A DNA stretch of 64,000 nt from Sphingobacteriales bacterium TSM_CSS (GCA_002212985.1 NBMY01000072.1:1-64000), one strand, 5' to 3'; positions 26,281 through 36,546 are shown, numbered from the stretch's first letter. The notes: generated by a model not told the origin, from the sequence alone. Numbers and translations are program-made.

Positions 26281-29200
26281 TTACCTGGCCGCTATAAGAA
26301 CGGTTGCGGCGCCGTTGTATGAATGATACTCGCCATTGTACATGGCATCGGCGGCGGCAGGCCCCATGCGGAAACGGCCCGGCGAAACGGCGCGCACTAC
26401 ATAGTAAAAGTTTTTGCTTTTGTTTTCGGCAGTGGTAAACAGGTTAATGCGGTCGTCTCGTATATCCTGATGTTGCGGCAGGGTGGCATCTTTCACCCAA
26501 GGCATATCGGGCAGTTCGCCAATGCGCGGGTTTTCAATTTCAAACCCTGCGGGCAACATATCGGTTACCACTACATTGGGCACGTTGCCGCTGCCGGTAG
26601 ATTGCAGCGAAAGTTGTATGACAACCAGGTCGTTTTGTTTCAGGTTGAGTTTGGTTAGTTCCTTGCCGTTTCGGTCAAAAAAGCGTTTGCGCACTTTCAG
26701 GTAGCTGTCTTCCTGTACAAACTTACCATCGGCGCTAAGGCCTTCCATGTTCCAGAAGTAGTAGAGGTTGCCTTTTTTGCCGGTGGTGCTAATTTGCAGG
26801 TTGTTGGCTTTAAAGTCGGCATAGTTTAGTTTAAGGTCTTTGCCGGTAAAGCTGGCAATGGTTTTTCCATTGGCCGATACGGTGGCCTGCACATCGCTGT
26901 CGGCATTTTGGCGGGCAACCTTACCCAATGCCAGAAAAGTAAACACACATTCCTGAGTATTGTGCCAGCGTTGTTTTTTAAAATCGGAAACCAATTGTTT
27001 TGACAGGGCGCCAATTTGGGCATTGTTGGGGTCGGCCTCCATCAGTACGTTGAGAGCAATGGCTTTATCTCTGATGGGCGATGCGAAACTGCCGTCAAAT
27101 TCGGGTTGGCTTACTTCTCCCGAAAAAGAAGGCGGCAGCGTTTGCGCAAACTTAGTTTTATCGCCCGATAAAGCAAAGGCAGCTGCCAGCAGATAACGCC
27201 CGTCAAGGCTCAGTGCATCGGGTTTGGCCTTGTAGTAGTTCATGAGCGGTATGGCGGGTTTTCCGGCCGAGGCCAGCACATACAGCGTGTAGGGGATTTC
27301 CTTGCAGGCAATTTCTTTTTCGCGCAATTTGTTGGCAGAATCGTAGTATTTGTATTTGTAGGTTTCTTTTTTGTTGAGGCGCTTTTGCATATAGGCAAAC
27401 AGGTTATCTATGGTAGTTTCTTTTACCTCAAACCCTGCTTTTTGTGCTTCCATAAGGAAATGGGCGGCAAAAATACTGCCCCACCAACTCTCCTCATCAC
27501 CGCCGGGCCAATAAGCCATGCCGCCGTTTGCCAGTTGCATTGACTCTAATTTTTTAATGGCTTCCTGCACGTTGAAGTTGGGGTTGGTATTGGTAGCACC
27601 CAATGCGGTTCGGGGTGTTTTACCTATGTTTTTGGCAATATCGTAGTAATAAATTTGCGGAAATGCTACCGATATTGTTTGTTCAACACAGCCATAGGGG
27701 TACTCTACCAAATACTCCAACCCGCCGGCAAGTTCCATAAGCGGCGAGCGGCTAAGCAGCAACTGGGCATCTATGGAGTTGGGCAGGTAGTTGTTTTCCA
27801 TATTAATAGTTTGCGCTTGCCCGGGCTGAATAGAACCCGAATTGCTGATTTTTTGCAGCGAGGCAGGGGGCCTTACGGCTATTTCGGTTTCTTCGGTAAA
27901 AGTTTCGCCCATAGCATCGGCCGAAACGGTAATTTTACCCACGCCTATATCGGGTTTTGCCACTACTTTAAACTCGGCGCGGTTTTCGGCGCCGGCATTG
28001 AGCGAAAGGCTTGTACTATTGCTGCCAACTACCGATAAAAAGTTGTTTGCCGCAATAGTTACCTTTGCCTGTGTGCTGTTTTTGGTGGTATTGGTAAGGG
28101 TAACGGGTACGGTAATGGTATCGCCGGGGCTAAGGAAACGGGGCAGTCCGGTGCTTACTACTACGGGGTCGGCCACTTTTATATGGGTATCAGCCGAGCC
28201 GAAAGATTTGTCTTTGTAAGCAACGGCCATAGCCCTTAAATCGCCCGAAAACTGGGGTATATCAATGACAAACTCGGCTTTACCGGCGCTGTTTGATTTT
28301 ATGAGGCCGCTCCAATAGGTTACTAATTTGGCGCGTTTGGCCGTAACAGGGTTAATGCGTTTGTTAAGATTGTAACCATCGCCGCCCGACAACATGCCGC
28401 CGGCCATAATTTCGGGAAACAGGTAGGGGTAAATATCAAAACTTTCTACCTCTAAGGCCCGGCGTTGGTAAAAGAAGTTGTAGGGGTCGGGGGTTTTGTA
28501 GTCTTTAATTTGCAAAATACCCTCGTCCACCACGGCAATGGCCAGTTCGGTATTGGGGGTTGTTTCTACCAAAATTTTCTGTTTGGTTTTAGCGCGTGTC
28601 GTTTCGTTGGCAATTACTTTTACCGGCAGTTTGTTTTTGGCATTTTCAACCGCTATGCTGGCGTAGCCGTGAGCTACGGTAAGCGGCACGCTTAGTTCTT
28701 TTGCAGGGCGTATAAGGGTAGCGGCTACAAAAACGTTGGGCACATACTCATCGGGTATTTGAAGGTCTATTTTTGCTACTTTTTTATCGGTATTGACAAA
28801 GAGGTAACGCAGCACTTTGTCGCGTTCAACAGTAACCAACATTCTGCCTTCAAAGGGCGCTTTCAGCAGTACGTTGGCGGTTTGCCCGGCTTGGTAGCTT
28901 TCTTTGTCAAATTCAATATCAATGGTTCCTTCCTGATTTACCTCAAATGAAGTGCTTTGGGTATCGCCATAGCGGTAGGCATAGAAACCGTACACAACAG
29001 CGCCCTTGGTAGTGCTGCTGCCAGGCCGGCTAAGCCGCAGTTCATACTCGCCCGATTCTACGGGTTTGTACTTGTAAATAAAGTTTTTTCCGCTAATGTT
29101 AATATCCTGGCTTACTTCGGTAATTTCCTGCCGCTGCGATTCGTAGCGGTATCTGCCGCTGCCGCCAACGCTTTGCATTACGGTTCGCCACTCAAAACGC

Positions 29201-31740
29201 ACAATTTCGAGGTGGGCTTTAGCGCTGGTGGCCTTGCCGGCTTTGTCAACGGCTACCAAAGGAATATCAACGGGTGTTCTGGTAGAAACATAACCGCCCA
29301 CATCGGCAATACCGTAAAAAACATCTTGCGTATAGACATCAAATGGCGCCATGCTATATACCGGCCTGCCCGATTCATCGAAAACCGTGGCAAAGAGTTT
29401 ACCGCTCAATACGCCCATATCAGCATATTCGGGATTAATATCAAATTTTTCGGCAAATGTGCCGCTTTCATTGGTTTTTCCCTGGGCTACAACCTGTTCA
29501 AAATAGTGTTCATCGGTAATATTAAAAATATAGTTCGGAAAGTCTTTGGCAACAAAAGGTTTGCGGTTAAGGTTCATGGTAACCTCGTAGTTGCGGTTGG
29601 CGGCCGGCGGCCCGAAAAGGTTGGTAGCCTTACCCTGCAACAGTACCGATTGCCCGGGTTTTACCTCCTTACTATCAGTATTTACTTCTACTTTAATGCG
29701 GTCGGGCATAAACTCCTCTACACTAATGCTTTTGGAGTTGAGCAAAATATCGTTACCGGTATAAAGTTCAAGCGTATAGGTGCCGGTAACCATGTTGGCG
29801 GGCACGTCAAAATCAGCCTGGCAGGCGCCATCGGAGTTCAGCGTTTTACCTATGGTTTTGTATTCTTTGCCGTTTGGCAGCAATAATTTTAGTTTTACAG
29901 GTACATTTTTCGGGGTTGCCCACGCATCGGAGGTGCGCACAATGGCGGCAGCGTGTATGGTTTCGCCGGGGCGGTACATATCGCGTTCGCCGTAAATAAA
30001 GGCTTCGTAATTGGCGGGGTTGGCCCGGCGGCCGCCCACATCGTAGCGGGCAGTATTGACATTGGTTTGGTCAAATAGCATAAAACTGTAATCGCCGTCT
30101 TTGCGGGCGCTTATCATGGCAATTTTAAAATCGGGGTATTTGCTTTTAAGGCTGGGCAGCACGGCAACGCCCTGTTCGTTTGACACTGCGGTGTGCAGTA
30201 CCTGATTGTTGCGGCTGATAAACGAAATTTCGGCGCCCGGCAGCGGTTTGGCGTCGCTAATGGTATTAACAAAAACATGCACCTGGTCGCCATCGTTTTT
30301 GGCAATCAGTCCAATATCGGAGTAGCATACAATTTTAGAATCGGTAATAAATTTTCTTTCGGTATCTTGAACCTGAATAATATATACACCATTGAACTGC
30401 GGAAGTTTATCTTCAAAATCGAGGTGAAGGAGGTTGATTTTCCCCAATGCTTCCAGTTGCGAGGTTTTGTAGGTTTTTTCCCAAACGGTTTGCCCGTAGT
30501 TTTCTGTGTCGTAGTAGTTATATTCGTGATAGTCGTAGTCATCGCTTGCTGCATCGTAGTTGCTTTCATAGCCGTATTGCTGCCCCTGCCGCATAAAAGT
30601 CATAATATTGTTTTCAAATACTTTGGCAATGGTAATTTTTACCTCTTTTACGTTTACCATGCGCACGGCAATATTTTTATAGGCGCGGTTGGAGAGGTAC
30701 ATGGCTTTTCTGTTTACAAACTCTACGGTAGGTTCTACCTCGCCGAAGGCAATTTGTGCGTTGTATTTACCCGACATTTTACCGCCGAAAATGCCGGTTA
30801 GTTTATTGGCAATGCTTAGTTGGTAAGTTTGGCTCATATCAAATGCCGATGAAACAATGCTGAAGCCGCTTCCGTAAGTTTCTACATCAAAAGGCACGGC
30901 AGGAGTAATGGTAATAACCTGTCGCAGGTTATCGGAAGCTACTTGCTGCGAAGTAATAACATCTATGCGTCCTTCGGCGCCATCGTGTGTGGCTTCTAAG
31001 CTGTTTATGGTAAGCACGGTAATAGACTGCAAATCAGATTTGCCGGTGAGCTCCTTTTTGCTGGGTTGGTTAGCACCCAACACGGGCATACCCGGCTCTA
31101 CCGAAACCGACAGCGAAATATCGTCTTCATCGGGTTGAAAATCGGCAAATTCAATATTCATTTCTTCGCTTGGGGCAGTGTTGAGTAAGGTAAAGGTGCG
31201 GTTGCTGCCATTAATGGAGGCCTTCAGGTATTCGGCAAAAGATTTGGGGTCGGTGGGGTACAGTAGTTTTATGGTGGCAGCCAAAACCGGTTTGTTGGTA
31301 GCAGCCGATTTTTTCCAATAGGCGTTTACCGATTTAATATCTATGTCGGGCGTATGAAAATTAAAGGTGTTGTTGGCCGATAGTTTAAATTCATTTTTGG
31401 TATGTCGCAGCACCTCTTTGGTTAATTTGCCCGAAAAGGCAGAGTTGGGAGCAAAAGGCTCAAAGGGCGAAAACACCAGCGTGTTGGCATTGGTCCAACG
31501 GAAACGTCCGTTAATGGGCGGGTTAAACTGAATGTAAGCGGTGCTGTCCCACTGCATCAGTAAAGAGTCGGGGGACAGGTTTTGGGAGAAGGTGAACGAC
31601 AGGTTTTCGGTTCTTGAAATTTCTTCTTCAAAGTTTTTAGATTGAATTTCTACTGTTTTGCTGCCCATTGTGCGGTTGCAGGCAACAAATAAAAAGGCAA
31701 GCAGACAAAATAAGGCGGCAATTTGGATAAATGTTTTCAT
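26281..31740 (-). CDS. Alpha-2-macroglobulin-like lipoprotein (giant protease inhibitor)
   Basis: A 1819-residue periplasmic lipoprotein of the bacterial alpha-2-macroglobulin (YfhM) family, which traps proteases by a bait region and thioester. The signal peptide ends in a lipobox (LFVAC, Cys21). Macroglobulin-type beta domains fill the first 1250 residues, with a bacterial MG1-like N-terminus. The thioester motif GCVEQ is intact with Cys1351, followed by the helical thioester (TED) domain (QLANGGMAYWPGGDEESWWG near 1395). A receptor-type domain with Bacteroidota character closes the protein. I start at MKTF (31740), not four codons upstream. PBP1C, its usual genomic partner, is in this window but not adjacent. 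Confidence 0.92.
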   Translation of the reverse strand: MKTFIQIAALFCLLAFLFVACNRTMGSKTVEIQSKNFEEEISRTENLSFTFSQNLSPDSLLMQWDSTAYIQFNPPINGRFRWTNANTLVFSPFEPFAPNSAFSGKLTKEVLRHTKNEFKLSANNTFNFHTPDIDIKSVNAYWKKSAATNKPVLAATIKLLYPTDPKSFAEYLKASINGSNRTFTLLNTAPSEEMNIEFADFQPDEDDISLSVSVEPGMPVLGANQPSKKELTGKSDLQSITVLTINSLEATHDGAEGRIDVITSQQVASDNLRQVITITPAVPFDVETYGSGFSIVSSAFDMSQTYQLSIANKLTGIFGGKMSGKYNAQIAFGEVEPTVEFVNRKAMYLSNRAYKNIAVRMVNVKEVKITIAKVFENNIMTFMRQGQQYGYESNYDAASDDYDYHEYNYYDTENYGQTVWEKTYKTSQLEALGKINLLHLDFEDKLPQFNGVYIIQVQDTERKFITDSKIVCYSDIGLIAKNDGDQVHVFVNTISDAKPLPGAEISFISRNNQVLHTAVSNEQGVAVLPSLKSKYPDFKIAMISARKDGDYSFMLFDQTNVNTARYDVGGRRANPANYEAFIYGERDMYRPGETIHAAAIVRTSDAWATPKNVPVKLKLLLPNGKEYKTIGKTLNSDGACQADFDVPANMVTGTYTLELYTGNDILLNSKSISVEEFMPDRIKVEVNTDSKEVKPGQSVLLQGKATNLFGPPAANRNYEVTMNLNRKPFVAKDFPNYIFNITDEHYFEQVVAQGKTNESGTFAEKFDINPEYADMGVLSGKLFATVFDESGRPVYSMAPFDVYTQDVFYGIADVGGYVSTRTPVDIPLVAVDKAGKATSAKAHLEIVRFEWRTVMQSVGGSGRYRYESQRQEITEVSQDINISGKNFIYKYKPVESGEYELRLSRPGSSTTKGAVVYGFYAYRYGDTQSTSFEVNQEGTIDIEFDKESYQAGQTANVLLKAPFEGRMLVTVERDKVLRYLFVNTDKKVAKIDLQIPDEYVPNVFVAATLIRPAKELSVPLTVAHGYASIAVENAKNKLPVKVIANETTRAKTKQKILVETTPNTELAIAVVDEGILQIKDYKTPDPYNFFYQRRALEVESFDIYPYLFPEIMAGGMLSGGDGYNLNKRINPVTAKRAKLVTYWSGLIKSNSAGKAEFVIDIPQFSGDLRAMAVAYKDKSFGSADTHIKVADPVVVSTGLPRFLSPGDTITVPVTLTNTTKNSTQAKVTIAANNFLSVVGSNSTSLSLNAGAENRAEFKVVAKPDIGVGKITVSADAMGETFTEETEIAVRPPASLQKISNSGSIQPGQAQTINMENNYLPNSIDAQLLLSRSPLMELAGGLEYLVEYPYGCVEQTISVAFPQIYYYDIAKNIGKTPRTALGATNTNPNFNVQEAIKKLESMQLANGGMAYWPGGDEESWWGSIFAAHFLMEAQKAGFEVKETTIDNLFAYMQKRLNKKETYKYKYYDSANKLREKEIACKEIPYTLYVLASAGKPAIPLMNYYKAKPDALSLDGRYLLAAAFALSGDKTKFAQTLPPSFSGEVSQPEFDGSFASPIRDKAIALNVLMEADPNNAQIGALSKQLVSDFKKQRWHNTQECVFTFLALGKVARQNADSDVQATVSANGKTIASFTGKDLKLNYADFKANNLQISTTGKKGNLYYFWNMEGLSADGKFVQEDSYLKVRKRFFDRNGKELTKLNLKQNDLVVIQLSLQSTGSGNVPNVVVTDMLPAGFEIENPRIGELPDMPWVKDATLPQHQDIRDDRINLFTTAENKSKNFYYVVRAVSPGRFRMGPAAADAMYNGEYHSYNGAATVLIAAR

Positions 31741-32083
31741 GGGAAGATTCATATATAAGGCTTGTTAATAAGTTGTTGCGCCGTTTAAGCAAGGACTTCT
31801 GCGAAGGCTATGTTATGTAGCTGAAAAATACCCCGCTAAAGGAGGCAAAAAGTACGCAAAATGTTCCAAGTCCGATAGTTTTTTTACACATTTTTTAAGA
31901 AAAATGTGTTTGGCGGTAAAAAAGGGCTTTCTATTGGTTTGGTAAGCAGAAAAACGCAAACAAAAACCGGCAAAACCCCTGTTGCGTTGTTGCAACTATT
32001 GGGGGTTCTGCCGGTTATATGGGTATTGGCGTTGTTGGGTTTATTGCATCTAATTTACAGGCAACACGCCCTTTGTAACAAAA
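31741..32083. other. Gene-free interval with two hairpins
   Basis: No protein gene is seen. It holds the terminator of the upstream repeat lipoprotein gene (31958-32016) and a second perfect hairpin, ACACATTTTT/AAAAATGTGT, at 31886-31909. No TAnnTTTG element was found for the alpha-2-macroglobulin gene. Confidence 0.6.
31958..32016 (-). terminator. Terminator of the repeat lipoprotein gene
   Basis: The stem AACCGGCA-A-AACCCC (31965-31979) pairs with GGGGGTT-C-TGCCGGTT (32001-32016), one mismatch. On the minus strand it is followed by TTTTTGTTTG, a good T-tract, 68 bases after the stop. Confidence 0.7.
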
Positions 32084-34435
32084 TTAATAGGGAAAACAGA
32101 AAGTTCCGGAGAAATTTGCATCGGGTAAAAACGTAACAGATGGGAATTGTGAGTTTGAGATAATATTGCCCGGTACTCCCGAAAAACTTCCGGAAATATT
32201 ATCGGGTCCAACATTATTTATGGTAACAGTACCTTCCGTAATGATGGCAGAAATTGTGTTGTTGTTCACCAACATCATACCAATAGGGCTATTAAGCGCC
32301 ACATTACTATAAGAGGCAATATTGTAAGTACCCGTTTCAAAGGCGCCGGGCAATATTAGGGTACAGTAAATGGGACCGTCTTGAAGTTTCAGATTAGTAT
32401 AACCGGTTGGCAGGTTAAATGTTTGGGGTAGGTTTAAGGTGGGGCTGGCAGTAGCCAGCGGAACTGTAATTTGCTGCGATAATACATAGTTGGTAAGCGA
32501 ACCAAAACTTATTACGGCATTATCTGTAATCAATTGAACACCTGCAATAGGGCAATCAACATAAGCAAGCAAATTACAAAGCTGGAAAGAAGCATTAGTT
32601 ATCTGATTTGCCGGAGGTGTGAGGGTAATTTCGCCGTTATAATAATCACCGTCGGCAAATGCACTGGCTTTAAGTGTAACCGGTTCATTGCCGGGCACCT
32701 GAATTGAGAAAGCTCCGCCGACTACCTGCAAGTTGTATATAAAGTCATTTGTTATAACATGCATAATAACGGTGAGAGGCGTACCGCTACAAGAAGATAC
32801 CGTTCCGCTTACTGTAGCGGGGCAAGATAGTTCAATATTAGGAGCAATATGAAGGTTTTCTCCTTCTGGTACAGGTAAAACGGTTATGGTTTCCGATTCG
32901 GTAATTAGAGATGACAGGTGTCTGGTTGCGGTAATACTTACGGGCAAATTTGACGGAACGCTAAAGCTATAATCGCCATAGGTTGTGCTGTAGTAGTATG
33001 AACCGCCTTCCCATACAGCGTTTATTTGTGACGCAGTTGGTTGTTGGCTACAATCAACAACTGTACCCTGTATTGTAACAGGGCACCCAAGTTCAATGGC
33101 GGGCAGCGTATAAGTGCTTCCTTCAGCAAGGGCTGGAATGGTAAAATTGTAACGTTGTACAACCATGGCCGATTGTATCTGAATAACTATTTGCAATTCT
33201 GTGCCGCCCGGAATGATACGAGAAAAGTTGTTAGGAATAGCTATATAATCGGGCCAATAAGTATTTGAGTTCATAACCAGATAAGCGCTGTAATCGCTGC
33301 AAAGGTTAAGGTTGCCGCTTAAAAAGGCAGGACAATTCATTACCAGCGGCTCAAGGGTCATAACCCCCTCTTCGGGAGCCGAGGCAACATAAATGGTATT
33401 GCTGCTTTCAAGTCCGAAATTAAAAATAGGGTCAACCAAAACGTTAAACTCCAACCCCGAAGCCACATTAGAAATATAAGACCCGTCGGCATTGGTAGTA
33501 ACCAGCAGCGGGCCTACACTTACCACTACTCCGGGCATGGGGCTGCCATTGCAATCTACAACCGTTCCGATAACAAAAGATTTAATTGAAACAGGGTCAT
33601 CGCAGTTCCACCAGGTAAAATGGCTTACCTCTCCCACATATTTATTGCCCTGTAGCGTAGCGCTTCCTTCTTCTACCCAAATATTGTTTTGCTCATCAAA
33701 ATACCAGAGCGGAATTTGAGCAGGCGCATTGGCAAGCATACTTTCGGGCACTTCCATTTCAAGGGTTGCCGTTTGGCCGGGCGCTAATTGCAGCGTTTGT
33801 CCGTTGCTTCCGGTTAGTTCCACTCCCATAGCGCCGTAAGAAATAAGGCGTTGTGTTTGCCGGCTGGCATCAAGTCCGCGCAAATCTCCGCCTTGCATTA
33901 GCAGCCCAAAGGCGGGGTTATCGGGGTTGGCATAGGTATAAGCCACCGTAACCTCGCCGCTGTAAGGCGTTCCGTTTTCCTGCACAAAACTGTTGGGCTT
34001 AAATAAAACCCGCGCTTTATCTGCTACGGCAACTTCGGACGGCGCATCGGCAGTTATATTGGTTGTATTTTTAGTGTTCAGCGCCAGCCTTACCTTGGCA
34101 TCTTTTCCGGCCGAAGTGCTGGCATAAGATTTATGAAAATACCCTTCCTTATCTGCTTCTATTACAAAACGACTGTCTTTTGTTCTTACGCTTGCAAAAG
34201 AAAATACACCCATTGCATCAGAATAAACGCCAATTACCTGCCCCAAACCATTTTCGGTGGTAATATGCACCCCCTCCAATGGCTGCCCGTTTTCGGTTGT
34301 AACTATGCCATATACTTTTAACGAACCAATATATGCCGGCCCATCGGTAACAGAACCCGAATCGTCAAACATGCAGCCGCCAAAAGTAAATAAAACTGTA
34401 ATAAGCATTACAGGGTAAAGTCTTGTAGCTTTCAT
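32084..34435 (-). CDS. Lipoprotein with carboxypeptidase-regulatory-like domain and five Cys-paired repeats
   Basis: A 783-residue cell-surface or periplasmic lipoprotein (lipobox FGGC, Cys21). Residues about 38-120 form a carboxypeptidase regulatory-like beta sandwich (VYGIVTTENGQPLEGVHI). A middle region (about 125-270) is of unknown fold with GEVTVAY. From about 278 on there are five tandem modules of 82-88 residues, each opening with a Cys (WWNCDDP, MNCPAF, LGCPVT, LSCPAT, FQLCNL) and a second Cys after about 12-18 residues in most copies (VVDCNG, NLCSD, VVDCSQ, SSCSG, VDCPIA). The repeats resemble degenerate carboxypeptidase-regulatory domains. No catalytic residues are seen, so adhesion or binding is likely. 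Confidence 0.65.
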   Translation of the reverse strand: MKATRLYPVMLITVLFTFGGCMFDDSGSVTDGPAYIGSLKVYGIVTTENGQPLEGVHITTENGLGQVIGVYSDAMGVFSFASVRTKDSRFVIEADKEGYFHKSYASTSAGKDAKVRLALNTKNTTNITADAPSEVAVADKARVLFKPNSFVQENGTPYSGEVTVAYTYANPDNPAFGLLMQGGDLRGLDASRQTQRLISYGAMGVELTGSNGQTLQLAPGQTATLEMEVPESMLANAPAQIPLWYFDEQNNIWVEEGSATLQGNKYVGEVSHFTWWNCDDPVSIKSFVIGTVVDCNGSPMPGVVVSVGPLLVTTNADGSYISNVASGLEFNVLVDPIFNFGLESSNTIYVASAPEEGVMTLEPLVMNCPAFLSGNLNLCSDYSAYLVMNSNTYWPDYIAIPNNFSRIIPGGTELQIVIQIQSAMVVQRYNFTIPALAEGSTYTLPAIELGCPVTIQGTVVDCSQQPTASQINAVWEGGSYYYSTTYGDYSFSVPSNLPVSITATRHLSSLITESETITVLPVPEGENLHIAPNIELSCPATVSGTVSSCSGTPLTVIMHVITNDFIYNLQVVGGAFSIQVPGNEPVTLKASAFADGDYYNGEITLTPPANQITNASFQLCNLLAYVDCPIAGVQLITDNAVISFGSLTNYVLSQQITVPLATASPTLNLPQTFNLPTGYTNLKLQDGPIYCTLILPGAFETGTYNIASYSNVALNSPIGMMLVNNNTISAIITEGTVTINNVGPDNISGSFSGVPGNIISNSQFPSVTFLPDANFSGTFCFPY

Positions 34436-34958
34436 ACGTTTATACAGTTTAAAGGTGGGAAAAATAACGTTTCCTAATTATTGCAGTATGTTTACAGAAC
34501 CTGCCTTGTTATGAAAAACTAATAAAATTCCGAAAATTTCAGAAACTCAATTTCATGTTTCAGTTTTCAATATCCCTTACCATAACCCATGTAAACTCGC
34601 TTTGTTTCTAAACGAGATTATTATTAAAAACGTTGCCTCCTTTCAAAAAAAATAAAGAAAAAAATACACAATTTCTGATAGTACCTGACTGCTAATAATA
34701 AATGCCCGATGCTTTCTACTGCAACCTTGGTTGTAATGTTTCATGATTGCCCGATGTGCCATGCAGATAAAGGGCAAACGTTACTGTTTTATTTGCTTTG
34801 GCTTCATGCAAAGAGCAAGTTTAACATATTGTACAGGGTTGGCAGGCTGTGCAGTTTCTATACACCCCAAAAAAGCCTTTTTTGGCATCAACTGTTGGTT
34901 TACAGGTAGCAATCAAGAAAAATTGTGCCGTACACGCCAATCTTTGCACTTTACACCT
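34436..34958. other. Gene-free interval upstream of glyQS
   Basis: About 520 bases with AT-rich first half. Short frames exist (34709-34909, 34743-35000) but have no ribosome site, no recognisable family and overlap the glyQS promoter. No riboswitch or T-box-like structure was recognised. Confidence 0.5.
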
Positions 34959-34966
34959 TATCTTTG
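34959..34966 (+). promoter_or_regulatory. Promoter -7 element of glyQS
   Basis: TATCTTTG ends eight bases before the ATG at 34975, giving a predicted leader of about five bases. It excludes the 42-residue in-frame extension from 34849. Confidence 0.55.
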
Positions 34967-34974
34967 CGCCCGCT

Positions 34975-36528
34975 ATGAAAAATTTGGGAGACGTTTTTAA
35001 GAAACTGATATCGCATTGTAAGGAGTACGGTTTTATTTACCCCTCCAGCGAAGTATATGACGGGTTAAGTGCTGTATATGATTACGGCCCGTATGGTGTT
35101 GAGCTAAAAAACAACATCAAAACCTATTGGTGGAAAGCCATGGTGCAAATGCACGAAAACATAGTAGGCATTGACTCTGCTATTTTTATGCACCCCAAAA
35201 TCTGGAAAGCATCGGGGCACGTTGATGCTTTTAATGACCCGCTGATTGATAACCGTGACTCAAAAAAACGCTATCGCGCCGATGTACTCATTGAAGAATA
35301 CCTTGGCAAAATAGACGATAAAATTGACAAGGAAATTGAAAAAGCCGCCAAGCGTTTTGGCAGCGCTTTTGACGAAGGCGTTTTCCGAAGCACCAACGAG
35401 CGGGTGCTCAAATATGCCGAAGAACGCGGCCGCATTGCCCAACGCTATGTAAAAGCTATGGAGGACAACGATTTGGCAGAACTAAAACAAATTATTGTTG
35501 ACTGCGAAATTGTTGACCCCGAAGGCGGCTCGCGCAACTGGACCGATGTGCGGCAGTTTAACCTCATGTTTGCCACCCACTTTGGCGCATTGGCCGGCGC
35601 AACCGAAGAAGACAACCGCGTATATTTGCGCCCCGAAACCGCACAAGGCATTTTTGTCAATTTCCTGAACGTGCAACGCACCACGCGCCAAAAGTTGCCC
35701 TTTGGCATTGCCCAAATTGGCAAGGCCTTCCGCAACGAAATTGTGGCGCGGCAGTTTATTTTCCGTATGCGCGAGTTTGAACAAATGGAAATGCAGTTTT
35801 TTGTGCCCCCCGGCTCCGAAATGGAATGGTACAACTATTGGCGCGAAGAACGCCTGAAATGGCACAAGGCAATATTTAACTCCAGCCAGTTGCGGTTTCA
35901 CGTGCACGAAAAATTGGCGCATTACGCCAACGCAGCCGTTGACATTGAATTTGAATTTCCCTTCGGGTTTAAAGAGATTGAGGGCATTCACTCGCGCACC
36001 AATTTCGATTTGGGCAATCATCAGGAATTTTCGGGTAAAAAAATGCAGTATTTCGACCCCGATTTAGGTGAAAGCTACGTGCCTTTTGTTGTGGAAACAT
36101 CGGTAGGCGCCGACCGCACTTTTTTGGCCGTTATGACCTCTGCCCTTCAGGAAGAGGAAGTGCCCGATGCCGAAGGAGGCACCGCCCTGCGCACTGTGCT
36201 GAAACTGCACCCGGCTTTGGCGCCGGTAAAAGTGGCCGTTTTACCCTTGGTAGCCAAAGATGCGCTTACAGACAAAGCACGTCAAATTTTCTCAGAACTC
36301 AAAATGTCGGTTCAGTGCCAGTACGATGAGAAAGATTCCATTGGCCGCCGTTACCGAAGGCAGGATGCCATAGGCACACCCTACTGCGTAACCGTAGATT
36401 TTGATACACTTACCGATGATACCGTTACCATTCGCAACCGCGATACGCTGCAACAGGAACGTGTGCCAATTTCGGCAGTAGAGGCTATTATTACCAAAGC
36501 AACCGGCATTAACCAATTGCTGCGGTAA
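34975..36528 (+). CDS. glyQS: Glycyl-tRNA synthetase, single-chain class II form
   Basis: Charges tRNA-Gly. The 517-residue protein is the alpha2-type enzyme (like archaeal/eukaryotic and Bacteroidota forms), not the alpha2beta2 form. Class II motifs are visible: YGPYGVELKNNIK (motif 1 area near 38-50), YLRPETAQGIFVNF near 216-229, FRNEI (motif 2 core) near 252 and the motif 3 area ETSVGADRTFLAVM near 372. The C-terminal anticodon-binding domain (about 400-510) contains VKVAVLPLVAKD. The ATG at 34975 (MKNLGDVFKK) is preferred because the promoter match sits just upstream. A bidirectional terminator follows the gene. Confidence 0.95.
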   Translation: MKNLGDVFKKLISHCKEYGFIYPSSEVYDGLSAVYDYGPYGVELKNNIKTYWWKAMVQMHENIVGIDSAIFMHPKIWKASGHVDAFNDPLIDNRDSKKRYRADVLIEEYLGKIDDKIDKEIEKAAKRFGSAFDEGVFRSTNERVLKYAEERGRIAQRYVKAMEDNDLAELKQIIVDCEIVDPEGGSRNWTDVRQFNLMFATHFGALAGATEEDNRVYLRPETAQGIFVNFLNVQRTTRQKLPFGIAQIGKAFRNEIVARQFIFRMREFEQMEMQFFVPPGSEMEWYNYWREERLKWHKAIFNSSQLRFHVHEKLAHYANAAVDIEFEFPFGFKEIEGIHSRTNFDLGNHQEFSGKKMQYFDPDLGESYVPFVVETSVGADRTFLAVMTSALQEEEVPDAEGGTALRTVLKLHPALAPVKVAVLPLVAKDALTDKARQIFSELKMSVQCQYDEKDSIGRRYRRQDAIGTPYCVTVDFDTLTDDTVTIRNRDTLQQERVPISAVEAIITKATGINQLLR

Positions 36529-36546
36529 ACATTTTTGATTTTGTGT

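Noticed and set aside
28957-29886. 309-codon open frame opposite the alpha-2-macroglobulin gene
   Set aside because: Antisense to a clearly coding region, no signal or family pattern, no ribosome site.
31886-31909. AT-rich hairpin as a second terminator
   Set aside because: On the minus strand the stem is followed by A residues, not T residues, and on the plus strand no gene ends there.
34743-35000. 85-residue Cys-rich frame upstream of and into glyQS
   Set aside because: It overlaps the glyQS promoter and start, has no ribosome-binding site and no conserved arrangement that I can recognise.
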